Shown here in pieces: positions 9,954-19,488 of a stretch of 64,000 bases of DNA. The DNA is from Arthrobacter sp. Hiyo4 (GTDB lineage Bacteria > Actinomycetota > Actinomycetes > Actinomycetales > Micrococcaceae): NCBI GenBank assembly GCA_002370555.1, contig AP014718.1:744001-808000 (forward strand), given 5' to 3'. The notes under the pieces were generated by a model, which ran no database searches, was not told the DNA's origin, and saw nothing but the letters and a program-made list of their open reading frames with translations. Numbering within the stretch: the first letter of the stretch is position 1; each line of letters starts with the position of its first letter. The position numbers and the translations under genes are program-made.

Positions 9954-12199
9954 ATGACCCCAAATCCCAAGACTGCCATGCACCGCGCCCTCGGTGTCTC
10001 AAAGGAGATCGAGGACGCCGCATGGTTTGTGCTGGGACCGGGCTTGCAGGGCAAGCCGTCAGCCTTGGACGGAAAGACCCTGACGTGGACAGCGGAGGCT
10101 GCGGCGGAGCTGCTGGAGCGCCTGGACCGGGGAGCCGCGGATGCCAAGGCACCCATGATGACCAACCTCCGGCAGAACCTTGAGGACGCCTCCCGGGAGG
10201 CCAAGCAGCTGGCCGTGGAGCTGCTCTTCCTGCAGTCACTGCCCCTGGCGCACGAGGTCAAGTCGCTGAAGGTCAAGCGCGCCCGGGTGGCGGAGGCTGC
10301 GTCCTGGCTGGAGACAGCGCTGGAGCCACCGCTGGAGCTGCCCGAGGAACTCTACAAGGGCATGACGGACCACGGCGTGATCAGGGACCGCACCGCCGAA
10401 TTCAACTGGACCATCTGGGACCACCTGAAGTGGCTCTGCCGGTTTGTGCAGCATGTGGACCAGCAGGTTCCGGCGGCCATCGCTAAGGCGCTGAAGGACC
10501 CGCTGAAGTTTCACGAGCTCGCCGCGGGCACCCCGGCGGACCAGCCCGCCATCCGCCGCAGCATCGAGTACCTGGCCTGGCCCAGCTACTTCGAGCCGGT
10601 GGTGGCGGACGTGGAGCGGCAGGAAATCCGCGACGCCTTCGCCTCGCTGGTGGGCGGGGCCAAGGGCGATTCCGACGAGGAAATCACCGCGGACATTAAC
10701 CGCATCCGCCTGCACCTGGATGAACAGGCGGGCCAACGCATCGACTGGTACGCCCGCCAGCTGGTCAGCCAGTGGCGCAAGGTCGGGGACCCCGGCCGAC
10801 GCGCGTGGCTGCTGCGTACCCACAGCGACAACGCTGAACTCCTCACCGCGTGGCAGGACGAGGAGAAGGTGACGCTCGACGTCGAACATCTCCGGCACCT
10901 GGACCCCGGCGTGACCGCGGGGCTGGTGCAGCACGCGGTGGACGAGGACTACAAGCACCTGGGCTACGTGGAGCGGGAGGATACCAAAACGGCAGTATTC
11001 GCCTTCCTGACCGTCATGAAGCCGGGCGACCTGGTTCTGTTCCAGCACGCCGGCACCGTGCGGCTGGGCGTCGTGCTGGGCGAGCCCGAGCACAACGACG
11101 ACAACCGCCGCCTGCGGCGCAAGGTGCGCTGGCTGGACGACGACGGCCACGCCACCGCCGACCTGCCCCGCCACGTCCAGCGCCAGCTGGCCACCTCGGG
11201 GATCGTTGTCGACGTGACCAGGGTGGTGCAGGCGCTCCAGGCGCTCGTCCCGGCCGAGGCGGAACCGGAGGATGACGACGCGGACGCGCCGGCCGCCGTC
11301 GTGCCCCCTGTGCAGGAGGGCTTCCGCCCGCTCAGCCGCGACTTCGCGGATTCGCTGCACATGGACCTGGAGCCGCTGCAGGAGATCGCGGAACTGCTGG
11401 AGGAGAACCGCCAGCTGGTCCTGTACGGGCCGCCCGGAACGGGCAAGACGTACCTGGCCAAGCATCTGGCGGCGGAGCTGGCCCAGGACAGCACGGACGA
11501 GCGCGTGAAGCTGGTGCAGTTCCACCCGTCGTACGCCTATGAGGACTTTTTCGAGGGCTACCGGCCGGACAAGACGGACGAGGGCCAGGTGTCCTTCAAG
11601 CTCGTGGCGGGCCGCTGCGCCGGCTGGCCGAGGAAGCCGCCAAGCCCGGGAACGAAAAGAAGCCCTATTTCCTGATCATTGACGAGATGAACCGCGCCAA
11701 CCTGGCCAAGGTATTCGGCGAGCTGTACTTCCTGCTGGAGTACCGCGATGACCGGATCTACCTGCAATACAGCCCCAACGAGCCGTTTACGCTGCCGGAC
11801 AACCTGTACATCATCGGCACCATGAACACCGCGGACCGGTCCATCGCCATGATGGACGCCGCCATCCGACGCCGGTTCGCGTTCATCGAGCTGCACCCGC
11901 AGACGGAGCCCGTGAAGGGGTCGCTGCTGCGGTTCCTGCAGGTGCGGGACTTGGACACCACACCGGCGCTGCTGCTCGATGCGCTGAACGCCGCCATCGA
12001 CGAGTGGGACCGGGACCTGATGATTGGCCCGTCGTACTTCATGAAGACGGCCGCCCAGACGCCGGCCGGGCTTCGCCGGATCTGGAAGTACGAGCTGATG
12101 CCGCTGCTGGAAGAGCACTACCACGGCCAGCTGACCCGGGCGCAGCTGGAGGAGCGGTTCGGGCTGGAGCAGCTGCTGGGACGCCTTGTTACCGGCTAA
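9954..12199 (+). CDS. mcrB: McrB-type AAA+ GTPase of a McrBC restriction system (one frameshift)
   Basis: The motor subunit of a type IV, modification-dependent restriction system. Residues 1-480 form a large specificity/accessory region. The AAA+ domain follows, with Walker A GPPGTGKT (about 11430), Walker B FLIIDEMNRAN (about 11672) and the McrB hallmark MNTADRSIAMMDAAIRRRFAF (11822-11882, written here as separate overlapping motifs NTADRS and RRRFAF). A single missing G near 11612 breaks the frame; the two pieces are otherwise collinear. McrC is the next gene. The N-terminal region differs from the short DNA-binding domain of E. coli McrB, so the target modification is unknown. Confidence 0.85.
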
Positions 12200-12258
12200 G
12201 CCAACCCACACTCCGGCCCACGGTGGCGCAGCGTTAGGAGGTGCAGCGCAGCGCGGCC

Positions 12259-13518
12259 GTGCACCGGCCGCGCGCCATCTGGTCCTCGACGAGCTGTCCA
12301 AAGGCACCGTGGAACGCCTGGATGCCGCCAGCGCGGCCTTTGTGAACGCCAGCGGGCTGGCCAAGGCGTCCCCGATGGGCATGGGCTTGTACCGGATCGA
12401 GCCCGCGGGCAAGGTGGGGTCGGTCCGCACGGCCACGCTACAGCTGGATGTACGCCCCAAGGACCGGCTGGGGTTGAGCCGGCTCCTGTTCCTCCTGAGC
12501 TATGCCGGTAATCAGGGCTTCCGGGCCGATTCCGTGGCGGCTGCCGAGGACCGCGAACTCTGGAGCGCGCTGGCGGAATCCCTCGCCCAAATGGCGGAGC
12601 GTGCGCTTGGACGAGGAGTCTTGCAGGGTTACCTCACCGTTGACGAGTCCCTCCGGACGGTCAAGGGCCGCATCCGGATTTCCGACCAGATCTCGCGGCG
12701 CCCCGGCATGCTGGTGCCGCTGGAGGTATCCTACGACGAATTCACGGAGGACATCGCCGAAAACCGGATCCTGCGGGCCGCGCTGGAGCGGATGGGACAG
12801 GTTCCGCGCGTCCGGCCTGAGGTGCTGAGCCGCCTGCGTCAGCTGAAGGGAAAGCTCGACGCCGTCACCCGCCTTCCAGCCGGCGCGCCCCTGCCGCCGT
12901 GGACCCCAGCAGGATGAACGTCCGCTACCAGTCAGTGCTGCGCCTGGCTGAGCTGATCCTGCGGAATGCCTCCGCTGAGGCTGGGGAGGGGAAGCAGCAG
13001 ACGGCGTCGTTTGTGGTGGACATGGCCCAGGTGTTCGAGGATTTTGTGGGCACGGCGCTCCGCGAGGCGATGGCGGCGTATCCGGGGGAGATGCGGTTGA
13101 AGTACAACGCTCTCCTCAGCGAGGCTGTCCACGATTCCGACAGGCTGTCCGTGCGTCCGGATGCGGTGCACCTGCTGGGCGGACGCCCCGTGGTGGCCTA
13201 CAACGCGAAGTACAAGGCCGGCGCTGACCTCGGCGCGTCCCTGACCGCCGACCACTACCAGATGCTTGCCCACTGCACCGCCCTGGGTGTGCCACCGCCT
13301 GGCTCGTGTATGCAGGGGCGGGCGAGATGAAACTGCGGCGGATCCTTAACACTGACATCGACGTTGTTGAGTTTCCGCTGGATCTGTCGCTGCCGCCGTC
13401 GGACATCCTGGCAGCTGTGGCGGACTTGGCGCGGCAGTCCTGGGGCGAAGTGGTCCCCACCCGCCCCCTGACCTCGCAAGCTCGGCCAGGGAACCCGGCG
13501 GGCGTGGGCCCAGCCTAG
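12259..13518 (+). CDS. mcrC: McrC-type nuclease subunit of the McrBC system (frameshifted)
   Basis: The nuclease partner of the preceding McrB. It opens with VLDELSKGTVERLD, then a central region, and then a PD-(D/E)xK nuclease centre with D in RPDAVHLL and the AK pair in YNAKYK (about 13195-13215). Two indels (about 12895 and 13290) must be bridged; the last piece resumes with YAGAGEMKLRRI. The start is uncertain: GTG 12259 stands 18 bases after TTAGGAGGT but out of frame with the conserved part, and TTG 12186 is the only in-frame start. It probably cuts DNA between two recognised modified sites when McrB translocates. Confidence 0.75.
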
Positions 13519-13527
13519 GCCAGGAGG

Positions 13528-15189
13528 CTAGACCGGCACACGGAACGTGAAGGTGGTGCCCTGGCCCAGTTTGCTTTCCACCTGGATGGTTCCGCCGTGG
13601 GCCTCCACGATTGCCTTGCTGATGGGCAGGCCCAGGCCCACGCCGGGAATAGATGTCCGGCGGACGTTGCTGGTCCGGAAGAACTTGGCGAAGACCTGGG
13701 CCTGGTCGTCGGCGCTCATGCCCATGCCGGTATCGCTGACGCGGCAGGCGACCTGGCCGCCGTCGTGCTCCAACGACACCAGGACGTTGCCGCCGTCGGG
13801 CGAGTATTTGATCGCGTTCGAGACAAGGTTGTCCAGTACCTGGGAGATCCGGGGGCCGTCCACATTGGCCTCCAGCCTTGCTGGTATGTCGGCTTTCAGC
13901 GCCACGCGGGAGGCATCAGCCCGGGGCATAGCGGCGGACACGCTGGACCGCACCAGTTCAGCGACGTCCACTGCTTGGGAGGTTACGATCAGTTGCCCGT
14001 TCCTGGCGGCGAGGAGGTCGGACACCAAGGTGAGGAGCCGTTCTGAATTGCGCTTGATGATGTTCAGCGGTTCCAGTTGGTCGTTGCCGGGATCATCCTC
14101 CAGGAGGAGTTCCACGTAGCCGAGGATGGAGGTCAGGGGAGTCCTGAATTCGTGGGACACGCTGGAGACGAAATCATCCTTGGCGGCCAGGGCGTCCACC
14201 AGGTCTGTGACATCACTGAACACGATCACCGAGCCGACGAACGTCCCGTCGGGGTCCTTCATGGCCCGGGCGCTAGTGGTGATGGCCCGCTGCTTCCTGC
14301 CTTCGCCCAGCCAGACCAGGTAGTCGGTGAATGTTTCGCCGAGGACAGCCCTGCGCACGGGGCGCTCCGCCACCGGGACTGGGGTGGTTCGGTCTGCCGC
14401 GAAGACCAGTAGTTGGGACTCGTTCGGATCGTCGATGTCCTTCGGGCGGGACAGTTCGTGGTTGGCGCGCTGCTTCCGGTTCATCAGAATGTCGTGTCCG
14501 TCTGCGTCGACAGCGAGGACGCCCAAGTGTACAGCCTCAAGAACGGAATTGAGCAAGGCTTCCTGCTGCCTTGTGCTGAGCAGGCTGGCTTGGAGTTGCT
14601 TGTCCTTCTCTTCCAGAACCCGTTGCTGACGTCTCAGGCTGAGCGTCAACATGGTGACAGATACACCGATCCCCAGGATCATCACAGGAAGCAGCAGAGA
14701 ACGGGCCAGGTTCGGTCCGGAGACGTCCCCGCGCATAAAGAGTGGGGTCCAGATGATCGCCAAAGGCATGATGAAGGACAGCCACAGTGACACGCGGACG
14801 TAGTAGCCGGAGGCGCAGAGCCAGATCACGGGGAAGACCGCGAGCAGGCTGATTCCCATGAGGCTTTCCTGGCTTCCTTCGCGGCCCACCGCAATGGAGA
14901 TTAAATCCAGTAACGGGATCACCAGGAACGTGGTGTGCGGCAGGCGGTCCCATGGCACCACGTAGCACAGCACCATAATGGCAAGTTGGGAAAAGAGGAA
15001 CACCACGAACAGCGGGTTGTCCACGCTTCCGGGAAAAAACGCCGAAACGAGGACCGCGGCTAGCAGCGTGGTTATGAAAAGGGGCATCTGGCTGAGGACG
15101 ACCCTGTCCGTCAGCCGGTATTCATGGAAGGGCCGCCGGAAAAACTTCAGGCGGCCCGGCGTCCACGCAGCGGATTCACTCATGAACAC
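13528..15189 (-). CDS. Membrane sensor histidine kinase with PAS domain
   Basis: A 553-residue kinase. Residues 30-200 hold about six membrane helices. A coiled linker follows, then a PAS-like domain (about 215-330). The HisKA domain contains SHEFRTPL with the phospho-accepting His, and the HATPase domain carries the N, G1 (DTGMGM) and G2 (GVGLGLPIS) boxes. It is divergent to a response regulator gene starting at 15284, its evident partner. Only 94 bases separate the two, so they share a control region. The signal is unknown; the short periplasmic loops suggest sensing within the membrane or by the PAS domain. Confidence 0.9.
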   Translation of the reverse strand: MFMSESAAWTPGRLKFFRRPFHEYRLTDRVVLSQMPLFITTLLAAVLVSAFFPGSVDNPLFVVFLFSQLAIMVLCYVVPWDRLPHTTFLVIPLLDLISIAVGREGSQESLMGISLLAVFPVIWLCASGYYVRVSLWLSFIMPLAIIWTPLFMRGDVSGPNLARSLLLPVMILGIGVSVTMLTLSLRRQQRVLEEKDKQLQASLLSTRQQEALLNSVLEAVHLGVLAVDADGHDILMNRKQRANHELSRPKDIDDPNESQLLVFAADRTTPVPVAERPVRRAVLGETFTDYLVWLGEGRKQRAITTSARAMKDPDGTFVGSVIVFSDVTDLVDALAAKDDFVSSVSHEFRTPLTSILGYVELLLEDDPGNDQLEPLNIIKRNSERLLTLVSDLLAARNGQLIVTSQAVDVAELVRSSVSAAMPRADASRVALKADIPARLEANVDGPRISQVLDNLVSNAIKYSPDGGNVLVSLEHDGGQVACRVSDTGMGMSADDQAQVFAKFFRTSNVRRTSIPGVGLGLPISKAIVEAHGGTIQVESKLGQGTTFTFRVPV

Positions 15190-15283
15190 CTGTCTGAAGT
15201 GGGAGGATAAGGGAGTGCATACCAGCAGGATATCGGCAGCGGGCTATACTTCTCACGTTGTCAAGCTGGCGGAGGGGGCTGGT

Positions 15284-16054
15284 ATGAGTGAAGCGCGAGT
15301 GGGTCTGGTCATCGAGGATGATCAGGATATCCGCGAGTTGGTACGCACGGTTCTGACTCAGGCGGGGTTTGACGTCACTGTCGCGGGCAGCGGATCCGAA
15401 GGGGTTAAGGCTGCCAGAATCTTGAATCCTGACGTTATAACGCTTGATTTGGGGCTGCCTGATATTGACGGGTTTGAGGTCTCCCGCCAGATCCGCGAGT
15501 TTTCAGATGCTTACATCGTGATGCTCACGGCACGGGCTGAAGAACTGGATACTTTGATTGGTCTTGAGTCCGGTGCCGACGACTACCTCACTAAGCCCTT
15601 CCGCCCCCGCGAACTCCGCGCGCGGATAGCGGCGATGATGCGCCGGCCCCGGTCGGTTCCGGACGAGAGGGAGAGCGCTCCCGTTTCTGATCGCCCGGCG
15701 GACGCCGGTAGTGACAGCGGAAACGGTCATTACAGCCACAACGGACTGGAGCTGAGTTACGCCTCACGGTCGGTCAGCGTGGACGGCCAGGAACTCAACC
15801 TGACCCGGACCGAGTTTGAACTCCTGTATGCCCTGCTCGAAGCGGGACGGACTGTCCGGACCAAATCGGATTTGGTGCGTCGGCTCCGGGACGAGGATTA
15901 CGACGTCGGAAGTTACATCAGCGAGGCGGACGAACGTTCCGTGGAGGTGCACATGGGCAACCTTCGGAAGAAACTCGGTGATTCACCGCAGCAACCGCGC
16001 TGGCTTCAGACGGTCCGCGGCGTGGGCTACCGGCTGGCGCCTGGCGGGCGCTGA
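15284..16054 (+). CDS. OmpR/PhoB-type response regulator
   Basis: A 256-residue protein with a receiver domain (acidic pair EDD near the N terminus, phospho-acceptor D in LDLGLPDIDG, conserved K in LTKPF). A Ser/Asp-rich linker leads to an OmpR-type winged-helix DNA-binding domain ending VRGVGYRL. ATG 15284 is chosen because GGAGGGGG stands 7 bases before it; the frame is open further upstream. A TATACT box at 15245-15250 could be its -10 element. It is divergent to the histidine kinase and its 3' end overlaps the convergent Hpt-like gene by 28 bases. Confidence 0.9.
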   Translation: MSEARVGLVIEDDQDIRELVRTVLTQAGFDVTVAGSGSEGVKAARILNPDVITLDLGLPDIDGFEVSRQIREFSDAYIVMLTARAEELDTLIGLESGADDYLTKPFRPRELRARIAAMMRRPRSVPDERESAPVSDRPADAGSDSGNGHYSHNGLELSYASRSVSVDGQELNLTRTEFELLYALLEAGRTVRTKSDLVRRLRDEDYDVGSYISEADERSVEVHMGNLRKKLGDSPQQPRWLQTVRGVGYRLAPGGR

Positions 16055-16437
16055 GCCTGGAGCCTGTGCAGGGTCTGGCGGCTGCACAGGTTGATCGGCC
16101 GGAGGTAGTTGACGGCAAGCTGCGGGAGTGCAACGGAAGGTTCCGCACTCAGTGAATCGTCCCGGATTGAACGTTCAAGGTCCATGGCCATGCCCGCCAG
16201 TCGTTCCGCGCCCACCATCTGGCTCGATGTCTTCAGGCTAAGGATCGCGTCCACGGCCCCATCCAGGTCTCCGGTGGTCAAGGCAAGCCGCAGCTTGCCG
16301 ATCCGGAACGGCAGGCAGTCGATGAAGTTCCCTACGAAGACGCTGCAATAGCCCTCGTCCTCGTCGAGTTCGACCCGCAGCCGGTCAAGTACGGAGGGAT
16401 CGACCAAGGGGCGCCCTGCGTCATTGGATGGTGCCAT
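16027..16437 (-). CDS. Hpt-like domain protein without the phospho-accepting histidine
   Basis: A 136-residue helical protein resembling histidine phosphotransfer domains (LDRLRVELDEDEG, then a second helix ending LSLKTSSQMVGAERL). In active Hpt proteins the core reads H-x-L-K-G. Here it reads L-S-L-K-T, so the His is Leu66. It should not carry phosphate and may act as an inhibitor or scaffold. It is convergent with the response regulator and overlaps its last 28 bases, which supports a link with that two-component system. ATG 16437 follows GGGACGGAA; a longer N terminus up to 16593 is open but looks non-coding. Confidence 0.6.
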   Translation of the reverse strand: MAPSNDAGRPLVDPSVLDRLRVELDEDEGYCSVFVGNFIDCLPFRIGKLRLALTTGDLDGAVDAILSLKTSSQMVGAERLAGMAMDLERSIRDDSLSAEPSVALPQLAVNYLRPINLCSRQTLHRLQAQRPPGASR

Positions 16438-16684
16438 TTCCGTCCCTTTCGCTTGCGCCTGCCGCCCCCATAGCGGGATATTGACTGGTTTTGTGTCCAC
16501 TTTCAGAGTAAATCTGTTGTTTGGGGATGCAGCCGTTCGGGAAAAGGACTGCGGGATTCCTGAGGAGACTGCGGGTTTTTCATAGGAGTTCATCTTTGCG
16601 GGCGCCGATCAATTCGGGAGGCGGCAAAGGCTCAAGTTTGACTCAAGTTCCGCTTAGCGTTTCTTGCCTGCCACCGGATTGCCG

Positions 16685-17113
16685 CTATTTGCTGGCGCCG
16701 AGGAACTCCACCAGGTGGGCTTCGAGGGCGGAGCTGTCCTTTAACTCGCACTCCCACACGGTGAGCACCTCCCAGCCGGCGGCCATTAACTGTTGGCGCT
16801 GGTCTGCGTCGCGGTCTTTGGTGCGAGTGCGCTTGGCCTCCCAAAAGGCGGCATTCGCCTTGGGCGCGTGCTGGCCTACCCGGCAGTCGTGGAAGTGCCA
16901 GAAGCAGCCGTTGATGAAGATGACCTTTCGCTGGCCGGCGAATACCAGGTCCGGGCGGCCGGGCAGGCTGCTTTTGCCGGCCGTGCCGTGCAGGCGGTAG
17001 CGGTAGCCTTTGGCATGGAGGAGGCGGCGAACCAGCAGTTCGGGCTTCGTGTTCTTGCCCCTGATGCGGGACATGTTCCAGCTGCGCCGCTCGGGAGTGA
17101 GCCTGTCCGCCAT
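16685..17113 (-). CDS. Very-short-patch repair endonuclease (Vsr-like)
   Basis: A 142-residue protein with the Vsr family signature: N-terminal MSRIRGKNTKPE, then YRYRLHG, PGRPDLVF with the catalytic Asp, and INGCFWHFHDC with the active-site His and metal-site Cys residues. Vsr nicks next to T in T:G mismatches arising from deaminated 5-methylcytosine. It normally sits beside a C5-cytosine methyltransferase, but none is encoded in this window. It is followed 19 bases upstream in the same direction by the oxidase gene at 17133, so they may be co-transcribed. Confidence 0.85.
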   Translation of the reverse strand: MADRLTPERRSWNMSRIRGKNTKPELLVRRLLHAKGYRYRLHGTAGKSSLPGRPDLVFAGQRKVIFINGCFWHFHDCRVGQHAPKANAAFWEAKRTRTKDRDADQRQQLMAAGWEVLTVWECELKDSSALEAHLVEFLGASK

Positions 17114-17132
17114 GATTCCAGCCTATGGGCTC

Positions 17133-17576
17133 CTAGATTTCGTGCTCCGGCTGGTCGCCCAGCTCGAAATGGCGACCGCTGACGGACGTGGGCACGATCT
17201 CCACGTAGAAATCCTTCAGCGTCGGCACCCAGGATTTCAGGCCGAGTTCTTCGACGACGGCGAGCTCGGCTGAGCTGGTCAGGACGCGCGCCGTTCCCCG
17301 CAGCACCACGGACCAGGCTTCGTCCGAGAGGATGCCGTCCGTTTCAAGCAGCACCCTGGAGTTGATGGTGAGCTGCGCCAGCTTGTTGCCCGGTGCGGTG
17401 CGGAGGTAGATTTTCCGGTCCGAGCTGAGGTAGTTGACGGGGAATATATCCGGTTCGCCGGCAACGGAAACCACCAGCCGGCCGTGGCGGGTAGCTTCCA
17501 GGAGTTTCCAGGACTGCTCGTCGTCGAGCTCCAGAACGGGGTTGCCATCTGCGTGCGTAAACATCATGAAGCCCAT
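17133..17576 (-). CDS. Pyridoxamine 5'-phosphate oxidase-like flavin protein
   Basis: About 145 residues with a split-barrel flavin-binding fold: GRLVVSVAGEPDIFPVNY in the first third and GKLAQL-type cofactor contacts (APGNKLAQL). It belongs to the Pyridox_ox_2 group, many of which use F420 or FMN to reduce small molecules. Three Met codons are possible starts (17576, 17567 and 17564). The first overlaps a 25-base palindrome (17575-17599), which argues for the inner ones. It probably forms an operon with the downstream vsr-type gene. Confidence 0.8.
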   Translation of the reverse strand: MGFMMFTHADGNPVLELDDEQSWKLLEATRHGRLVVSVAGEPDIFPVNYLSSDRKIYLRTAPGNKLAQLTINSRVLLETDGILSDEAWSVVLRGTARVLTSSAELAVVEELGLKSWVPTLKDFYVEIVPTSVSGRHFELGDQPEHEI

Positions 17577-17599
17577 TCTTCTACGTCCGGTAGAAGAAT
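17575..17599. promoter_or_regulatory. Perfect 10-bp inverted repeat at the oxidase start
   Basis: ATTCTTCTAC and GTAGAAGAAT flank a 5-base spacer. The site is AT-rich in a GC-rich surrounding and abuts or overlaps the start codon of the oxidase gene. It is best read as an operator for an unidentified dimeric repressor; a leaderless promoter would place it on the transcription start. Confidence 0.5.
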
Positions 17600-17799
17600 T
17601 CTAGGGTTGCGCGTGGGAATCCGGTTCGCAAGGGGATGGGCTGGCGATTGTCCGTGTGACTTTTTATTGGTCCTTCGCGGTGGTAGAACCGATGGCGGGT
17701 GGCTGTGGATAACTTTCATCGCGCAAATGTGTCCTGGGCTACCCTTAAGGTCATTGTTCGGAGCGAGGCGTCTTGAAACTATCGGGGGATTAGCTGCCC

Positions 17800-18453
17800 A
17801 TGACATCGCACATCACTTCCACTACTTCGCGGCGTTCGCGCCTGCACCTTGTTGCTGCTGTTGCCGCTTCTGTTTTGCTGTTGACCGGTTGCAACTCGGG
17901 TGGCGATCCTGGGGGCACTTCGTCCGCGCTTCCCTCTCAGGCTGCTAGTCCGAGCGCTACGCCAACCCCGACGCCGACGCCGACGGCCGCCTACGTGCCC
18001 GCCTCGGCTAGCGGCCCAGCTCAGAACGTGCCGGTGCCGGTGTTGCCTGAGGTTGCGAAGACGGAGACGAAGGAGGGGCTCGAGGCGTTCGTTTCGTATT
18101 GGTACTCGACCTTGAGCTACGCCTACGAAACTGGTGATACTAAGCCGCTGGAAGGCGTTAGCGGACCGAACTGTGTCTTTTGTGCGGGTCTTCGGGACGG
18201 GGTTGCTGCGGCCTGGAAAGACGGGCGTTGGGTGTCGGGAGGGATTATCGAGACGCCGAGACTTGAACCACGATTTACTTCGGGCGCACCGTCATATGTG
18301 ACGGTTCAAGTCCTCCAAAAGCAGACCGAGATTCGCAAAGCTGATGGCAGCCTTTATCAAGAGCCTTCAAAGGCTACCAACGCAGCAAGCCAAGCCACGG
18401 CCACTTTCGATGGTGGCAGGTGGGTACTAACTGACCTCGGACTTATCCGCTAG
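17800..18453 (+). CDS. DUF6318-type lipoprotein
   Basis: 217 residues. It begins with a basic stretch, a hydrophobic segment and a lipobox ending LLTGC, so it should be lipidated and surface-anchored. A Pro/Thr/Ala-rich linker (PTPTPTPTA) spans the cell wall. The C-terminal domain (from about residue 90) has the DUF6318 pattern, including the FVSYWYSTLSYAYETGD segment and a C-x-x-C pair (NCVFCAG). The next gene, also secreted, starts 3 bases after its stop, so the two likely act together. Function unknown. Confidence 0.8.
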   Translation: MTSHITSTTSRRSRLHLVAAVAASVLLLTGCNSGGDPGGTSSALPSQAASPSATPTPTPTPTAAYVPASASGPAQNVPVPVLPEVAKTETKEGLEAFVSYWYSTLSYAYETGDTKPLEGVSGPNCVFCAGLRDGVAAAWKDGRWVSGGIIETPRLEPRFTSGAPSYVTVQVLQKQTEIRKADGSLYQEPSKATNAASQATATFDGGRWVLTDLGLIR

Positions 18454-18455
18454 CT

Positions 18456-19393
18456 ATGAGCCTAAAACTGAGAGTGCTGGTATCTATCGCGCTATCCGCG
18501 ATAGTCCTGCCGATGACTCCTGCTGCACATGCGAATGATGAACCTCCGCACATTGGGCTTGGATATCAGGAGACGGGTGTTGGTGCCGGGGCCGACAAAT
18601 ATACTGTGGATCCGGGTTCCGGAGAGGTGGTGACGGTGGCACCAGGTCAGGTATCCACAGACCCCAACCAATACAAATACGAACTCCAATGCCACCTCGG
18701 TGGTGGAGACTTCGATTCAGTGTGTATCCGCGACCAAATTGAATGCCATAGCGGGCCGCAAGGCAACGAGGAAGGCATTCCCGTTGTCTGGCTGAGCGCA
18801 CCCAAAGGCGTGGCAGATCCTGTATGGTCTCACCATTCGGGACCCACTTGTCTCTACGATGCTCGGCCCGAGGACCTCCTGCCGCGAATAGCGGCCCAGA
18901 TACAGCGGCAGTTCGAGAGCCTTCCCATCAGCGCAGGAACGGTGGTCGCGCAGCCCAGCCCCAACACGCTCCGTGGTGCTGAGACAAACTTCTACGCCGA
19001 CGCGTCCGAACAACAGTTTGACGTGACGATGCTCGGACAGCAGGTGCACGTGGTTGCCACACCGGTTCAGTACACCTGGAATTACGGCGACGGAACTGTC
19101 TTCGGCCACAACCTTCCATGGGCGGGCCGCTGCCGCAGGATCGCTGGGGTGAGAAGACCCGAACGAGTCACGTCTACGCAGACACCGGCGACTTCCAAGT
19201 CGTACTCACTACGTCCTTCCAAGGCACGTATTCCGTGAACAACGGACCACCGCTGCCCATACCAGGCCAAGGCCAGTTCAGCGCACCGCCTCAGTCCGTC
19301 AGCGTCTGGCGATCCATTACCCGCAACTACGCCGACGACTGCAACCGGAACCCGCAGGGTCAAGGTTGCCCCGGCGTCGCATCGCCACGGTAG
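18456..19393 (+). CDS. Secreted protein with PKD-like domain (one frameshift)
   Basis: A Sec signal peptide (residues 1-26, ending AAHA) is followed by a cysteine-containing region (four Cys between 680 and 860 bases into the gene area) and a C-terminal PKD-like beta domain. The PKD part is recognisable as YTWNYGDGT ... TSHVYADTGDFQV. A one-base indel near 19118 separates these two halves of the PKD motif; the second part runs in the frame ending at 19393. It follows the DUF6318 lipoprotein by 3 bases. A role in the cell surface is likely, nothing more specific. Confidence 0.7.
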
Positions 19394-19488
19394 TCCCCAC
19401 AAAGAGTGATCCCCGCCTCAATCGGAATACTTGCACGCGCCGCGCAGTTGGGCACAGCAGTACCAATTCACCTCGAAAGGATCTGCGC

